This document shows, piece by piece, positions 6,277 to 8,087 of a stretch of DNA of 8,087 bases. Each line of letters starts with the position of its first letter. Positions within the stretch are counted from its first letter, which is position 1. The notes below the pieces were generated by a model. The model was given only the letters and a program-made list of their open reading frames with translations, was not told where the DNA came from and did not search any database. Position numbers and translations under genes: made by a program. Source of the stretch: Candidatus Corynebacterium faecipullorum (GTDB lineage: Bacteria > Actinomycetota > Actinomycetes > Mycobacteriales > Mycobacteriaceae); contig DXEO01000054.1 of NCBI GenBank assembly GCA_019114925.1, forward strand, positions 1 through 8,087, in the 5' to 3' direction.

Positions 6277-6382
6277 GAAGGTGCAGATTAAACAGGGAAA
6301 GTAAACGGGGCAAGAGCACAAGGTAAACTTTGGCCGCCATATCCTTTAAAAGTTGGCGCTCTCCTTTAGAATCGGCTGACAT
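6248..6382 (-). CDS. Candidate 44-residue small protein overlapping the DUF4259 start
   Basis: An open frame of 44 codons starts with ATG at 6382, has GGAGG exactly 6 bases upstream and an in-frame TAG five codons before the ATG, and ends with TGA at 6248, inside the DUF4259 gene in another frame. The peptide begins MSADSKGERQLLKDMAAK, is charged at first, then carries a hydrophobic stretch at about 19-35 (VYLVLLPRLLSLFNLHL), and ends GCWPF. I do not recognise it. In its favour are the strong ribosome binding site, in a region where the adjacent genes have none, and a possible -10 box upstream. Against it are its short length, the lack of known homologs, and a second promoter-like sequence inside it that would serve the DUF4259 gene. 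It could instead be a leader peptide whose translation couples to DUF4259. Confidence 0.35.
   Translation of the reverse strand: MSADSKGERQLLKDMAAKVYLVLLPRLLSLFNLHLHGNVGCWPF
6285..6313 (-). promoter_or_regulatory. Promoter for leaderless DUF4259 transcript
   Basis: On the minus strand TTGCCC (6313-6308), a 17-base spacer and TAATCT (6290-6285) form a good vegetative promoter by corynebacterial standards (TTGNNN, TANNNT). Eight bases separate the -10 box from the ATG at 6276, so the transcript would begin at or close to the start codon, which agrees with the missing ribosome binding site. Confidence 0.5.
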
Positions 6383-6388
6383 GCCCTT

Positions 6389-6393
6389 CCTCC
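6389..6393 (-). promoter_or_regulatory. Ribosome binding site of the candidate small ORF
   Basis: GGAGG on the minus strand, 6 bases before the ATG at 6382 and set in a purine-rich run (GGGGAGGAAGGG). It is one of the strongest Shine-Dalgarno matches in the window and is the main support for the small ORF. Confidence 0.45.
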
Positions 6394-6430
6394 CCTAGCC
6401 AGAGCATTGGGCATTACTGGACGGGCCGAG

Positions 6431-6436
6431 ATCTTA
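6431..6436 (-). promoter_or_regulatory. Candidate -10 box upstream of the small ORF
   Basis: TAAGAT (within TTATAAGAT) on the minus strand fits TANNNT and would give a leader of about 40 bases carrying the GGAGG site. No convincing -35 hexamer was found. The rest of the 6394-6487 interval shows no gene or terminator I can support. Confidence 0.25.
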
Positions 6437-6487
6437 TAACTCATCACCTCAGGCGGCTGGCGCCACAGGCCAATGTGATTGTTTTTC

Positions 6488-7108
6488 TTAGCCCGTAGCG
6501 CCGCCTGCCCCGAGGGAAGCGCGGAGCTTTTCGACAACTCCGTCTACCTGCGCGTCAAGTTCTTCGCGGGCGCCGTTGTTATCAATGATGAAATCAGCAG
6601 CGGCGCGGCGCACATCGTCTGGGATCTGCGCGGCTATCCGGCGGCGCGCATCACCCTCATCCAGCCCGCGATAGTTCACGAGGCGGCGCACCCGCTCCTC
6701 CGCATCAACGTCAACAACGATGGTGGCTTCCATATCTTTATGCAGACCTTTATCGACGAGGAGCGGCATGTCATAAACCACGAAATCAGCCCCCGCGCGG
6801 CGCGCGGCGGCGAAGCGGGCCTGGGTTTCCTCCTGAATACGTGGATGCGTAATGGAATTGAGGAGATCGGTCTGCTCCCGGCTGGCGAAGGCGCGGGAAG
6901 CCAGAAGCCCACGATCGAGGCTCCCATCGGCTTGAAGGATATCCTCCCCGAAAGCATCCGCTAACTCAGCGAGCGCTGGCTGCCCCGGTTCCACGATATC
7001 CCGGGCTATTTGATCGGCATCCACTACTACCCAACCGTGGCGCAGAAGAAGCTGCGCTACTGTCGATTTTCCGCTGCCGATACCACCGGTGAGTCCAATG
7101 AGTTTCAT
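6488..7108 (-). CDS. coaE: Dephospho-CoA kinase
   Basis: CoaE, 206 residues, phosphorylates the 3'-hydroxyl of dephospho-CoA with ATP, the last step of coenzyme A synthesis, in the cytosol. The P-loop GGIGSGKST is at residues 8-16; DADQIAR (30-36) carries the conserved catalytic Asp region; ITHPRI (86-91) and DMPLLVDKG (113-121) match the family, with Val-Asp in place of the common Phe-Glu after PLL; the lid region is around RGLDEGDARRRIAAQ (147-161). Length is typical for a single-domain enzyme without the C-terminal extension seen in mycobacterial proteins. The ATG at 7108 opens directly with the family start MKLIGLTGG. There is no Shine-Dalgarno, but TATCCT lies 8 bases upstream, suggesting a leaderless message. 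It follows rpsA after a terminator, so it is probably transcribed on its own. Confidence 0.96.
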   Translation of the reverse strand: MKLIGLTGGIGSGKSTVAQLLLRHGWVVVDADQIARDIVEPGQPALAELADAFGEDILQADGSLDRGLLASRAFASREQTDLLNSITHPRIQEETQARFAAARRAGADFVVYDMPLLVDKGLHKDMEATIVVDVDAEERVRRLVNYRGLDEGDARRRIAAQIPDDVRRAAADFIIDNNGAREELDAQVDGVVEKLRASLGAGGATG

Positions 7109-7116
7109 ACCGGCTT

Positions 7117-7122
7117 AGGATA
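7117..7122 (-). promoter_or_regulatory. Candidate -10 box for leaderless coaE
   Basis: TATCCT on the minus strand, 8 bases before the ATG at 7108 and directly after the rpsA terminator. The -35 candidate, TGTGGG at 17 bases spacing, is weak and lies within the terminator stem. Confidence 0.45.
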
Positions 7123-7125
7123 CGC

Positions 7126-7162
7126 GAAAGGCCGCCCCTCCCACAGCGGGGAGAAGCGGCCT
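7126..7162 (-). terminator. Intrinsic terminator of rpsA
   Basis: On the minus strand AGGCCGC (7162-7156) pairs with GCGGCCT (7135-7129); inside, CTCCC pairs with GGGAG across a 6-base loop, with a two-base mismatch between the stems, and TTT follows. A GC-rich stem with a T run about 60 bases after the rpsA stop fits a Rho-independent terminator, although the T run is short. Confidence 0.75.
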
Positions 7163-7187
7163 GTGCTTAAAGAACGAGATTCTCGGG

Positions 7188-7208
7188 CGCATCGGCTTTG
7201 CCGATGCG
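7188..7208 (-). terminator. Additional hairpin immediately after rpsA
   Basis: CGCATCGGC (7188-7196) and GCCGATGCG (7200-7208) form a perfect 9-base-pair stem with a 3-base loop, beginning 14 bases after the rpsA stop codon. An 11-base palindrome CGAGATTCTCG (7175-7185) and TTCTTT follow on the minus strand. It may be a first terminator or a 3'-end stabilising structure for the abundant rpsA message. Confidence 0.6.
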
Positions 7209-7222
7209 AGGGAGTTTAGTTC

Positions 7223-8087
7223 TTAGTTGCCAGCGAGCTTGTCGCGCAGAGCAGCGAGCTGCTCGTCGGATGCGAGGGAGCCGCCAACCTCTGCCTGAGA
7301 ATCGGATGCCGGAGCTGCATCCTGAGACTCGGAAGAGTAGTTGGAGTTAGCAGCGGACTCAGCAGCCTCAGCAGCTGCAGCACGGTTGCGCTCGATCTGA
7401 GCGGTGTGCAGGTTGAAGCGACGCTCGGACTCGGCGTAGCGAGCCTCCCAAGCCTGGCGCTGCTCGTCGTAGCCCTCGAGCCACTCGTTGGTCTCCGGGT
7501 CGAAGCCCTCCGGGAACACGTAGTTGCCCTGCTCGTCGTAGGAGTCAGCCATGCCGTACTTGGACGGATCGAACTCGTCGGTGTAGTCCTCGTCTGCCTG
7601 CTTAACAGACAGGGAGATGCGGCGGCGCTCGAGGTCGATGTCGATGACCTTGACCATGACTTCCTGGCCAACGTTGACAACCTGGTCCGGAACCTCCACG
7701 TGGCGCTGAGCCAGCTCGGAGATGTGGACGAGGCCCTCGATGCCCTCCTCGACGCGAACGAAGGCGCCGAACGGAACGAGCTTGGTGACCTTGCCCGGGA
7801 CGATCTGGCCCACAGCGTGGGTGCGGGCGAAGACGCGCCACGGATCCTCCTGGGTTGCCTTCAGGGACAGGGACACGCGCTCGCGGTCCAGGTCGACGTC
7901 GAGAACCTCGACGGTGACCTCGTCGCCCACGGTAACAACCTCAGACGGGTGGTCGATATGCTTCCAAGACAGCTCGGAAACGTGAACCAGACCGTCGACA
8001 CCGCCGAGATCGACGAAGGCGCCGAAGTTGACGATGGAGGAGACAACGCCCTTGCGGACCTGACCCTTCTGCAGCTGGTGCAGGAAC
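7223..8087 (-). CDS. rpsA: 30S ribosomal protein S1, 5' end missing
   Basis: The C-terminal 287 residues of S1, which holds mRNA on the small ribosomal subunit during initiation. The gene start lies beyond the window; the frame is open to the edge. Two S1 (OB-fold) RNA-binding domains are visible, at about residues 8-77 and 93-163 of the visible part, each with the FGAFV....GLVH.SEL signature; these would be the last two of the four typical in actinobacteria. They are followed by an acidic, aromatic segment (DEFDPSKYGMADSYDEQG onward), a Glu/Arg-rich probably helical part, and an Ala/Ser-rich low-complexity tail ending LAALRDKLAGN. Such an extended tail fits actinobacterial S1. Codon use is strongly biased to C/G endings, as expected for a highly expressed gene. 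Two hairpins follow the stop. Confidence 0.96.
   Translation of the reverse strand, partial: FLHQLQKGQVRKGVVSSIVNFGAFVDLGGVDGLVHVSELSWKHIDHPSEVVTVGDEVTVEVLDVDLDRERVSLSLKATQEDPWRVFARTHAVGQIVPGKVTKLVPFGAFVRVEEGIEGLVHISELAQRHVEVPDQVVNVGQEVMVKVIDIDLERRRISLSVKQADEDYTDEFDPSKYGMADSYDEQGNYVFPEGFDPETNEWLEGYDEQRQAWEARYAESERRFNLHTAQIERNRAAAAEAAESAANSNYSSESQDAAPASDSQAEVGGSLASDEQLAALRDKLAGN

Noticed and set aside
5497..6291. Long plus-strand frame of 264 codons across the uvrB start and the DUF4259 gene
   Set aside because: It runs antisense to two well-supported family genes, has no recognisable domain, and long antisense frames are expected in GC-rich coding DNA.
6346..6537. Minus-strand frame of 63 codons across the coaE stop and the following gap
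   Set aside because: Its first part overlaps the end of coaE out of frame, there is no ribosome binding site, and no family is recognised; the small ORF at 6248-6382 is better supported.
6479..6964. Plus-strand frame of 161 codons opposite coaE
   Set aside because: It is a shadow of coaE, whose motifs are complete on the minus strand.
1..8087. Mobile element, CRISPR array, tRNA or defence island
   Set aside because: No transposase or integrase motifs, repeat-spacer pattern, tRNA-like cloverleaf or defence-type domain was seen; the long frames are housekeeping or phosphatase genes.

Overview
The window looks like a chromosomal core segment from a Corynebacterium-like actinobacterium. The evidence is the minus-strand order rpsA, coaE, uvrB and universal stress genes, a UvrB whose N-terminus begins MAFAAEHPIL, an actinobacterial-type acidic, Ala-rich tail on ribosomal protein S1, high G+C in most genes, and apparently leaderless starts. 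This assignment rests on remembered family and synteny knowledge, not on a search. I see no mobile element, CRISPR array, tRNA, rRNA or integration scar.

Layout on the plus strand. (1) 1-700, plus: the 3' part of an App1-type (lipin-like HAD) phosphatase gene, cut by the window edge. (2) 733-2367, minus, convergent with it: an exported histidine-type acid phosphatase with a signal peptide and a C-terminal membrane anchor. A DtxR-like half-site lies upstream of it and a strong hairpin at 2489-2523 separates it from the next genes. (3) 2580-3020 and 3160-3606, minus: two paralogous ATP-binding-type universal stress proteins in tandem. (4) 3723-5816, minus: uvrB. (5) 5914-6276, minus: a DUF4259 protein of unknown function, preceded by an overlapping candidate 44-codon small ORF (6248-6382) with a good ribosome binding site. 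(6) 6488-7108, minus: coaE. (7) 7109-7222: the rpsA downstream region with two hairpins, one a good terminator. (8) 7223-8087, minus: the 3' part of rpsA.

The genes on the minus strand serve translation (S1), coenzyme A synthesis (CoaE), nucleotide excision repair (UvrB) and stress adaptation (two Usp). They are co-oriented, but the gaps of roughly 100-210 bases, the hairpins and the individual -10-like boxes suggest several transcription units rather than one operon. coaE, the DUF4259 gene and uvrB all lack a Shine-Dalgarno sequence and carry a TANNNT box 7-8 bases before the start codon, as expected for leaderless transcripts.

No clearly new multi-gene system is visible. The points most worth a second look are the small ORF overlapping the DUF4259 gene, the tail-anchored histidine phosphatase and its possible iron-type operator, the AT-rich palindrome upstream of the second stress gene, and the run of leaderless-type starts.
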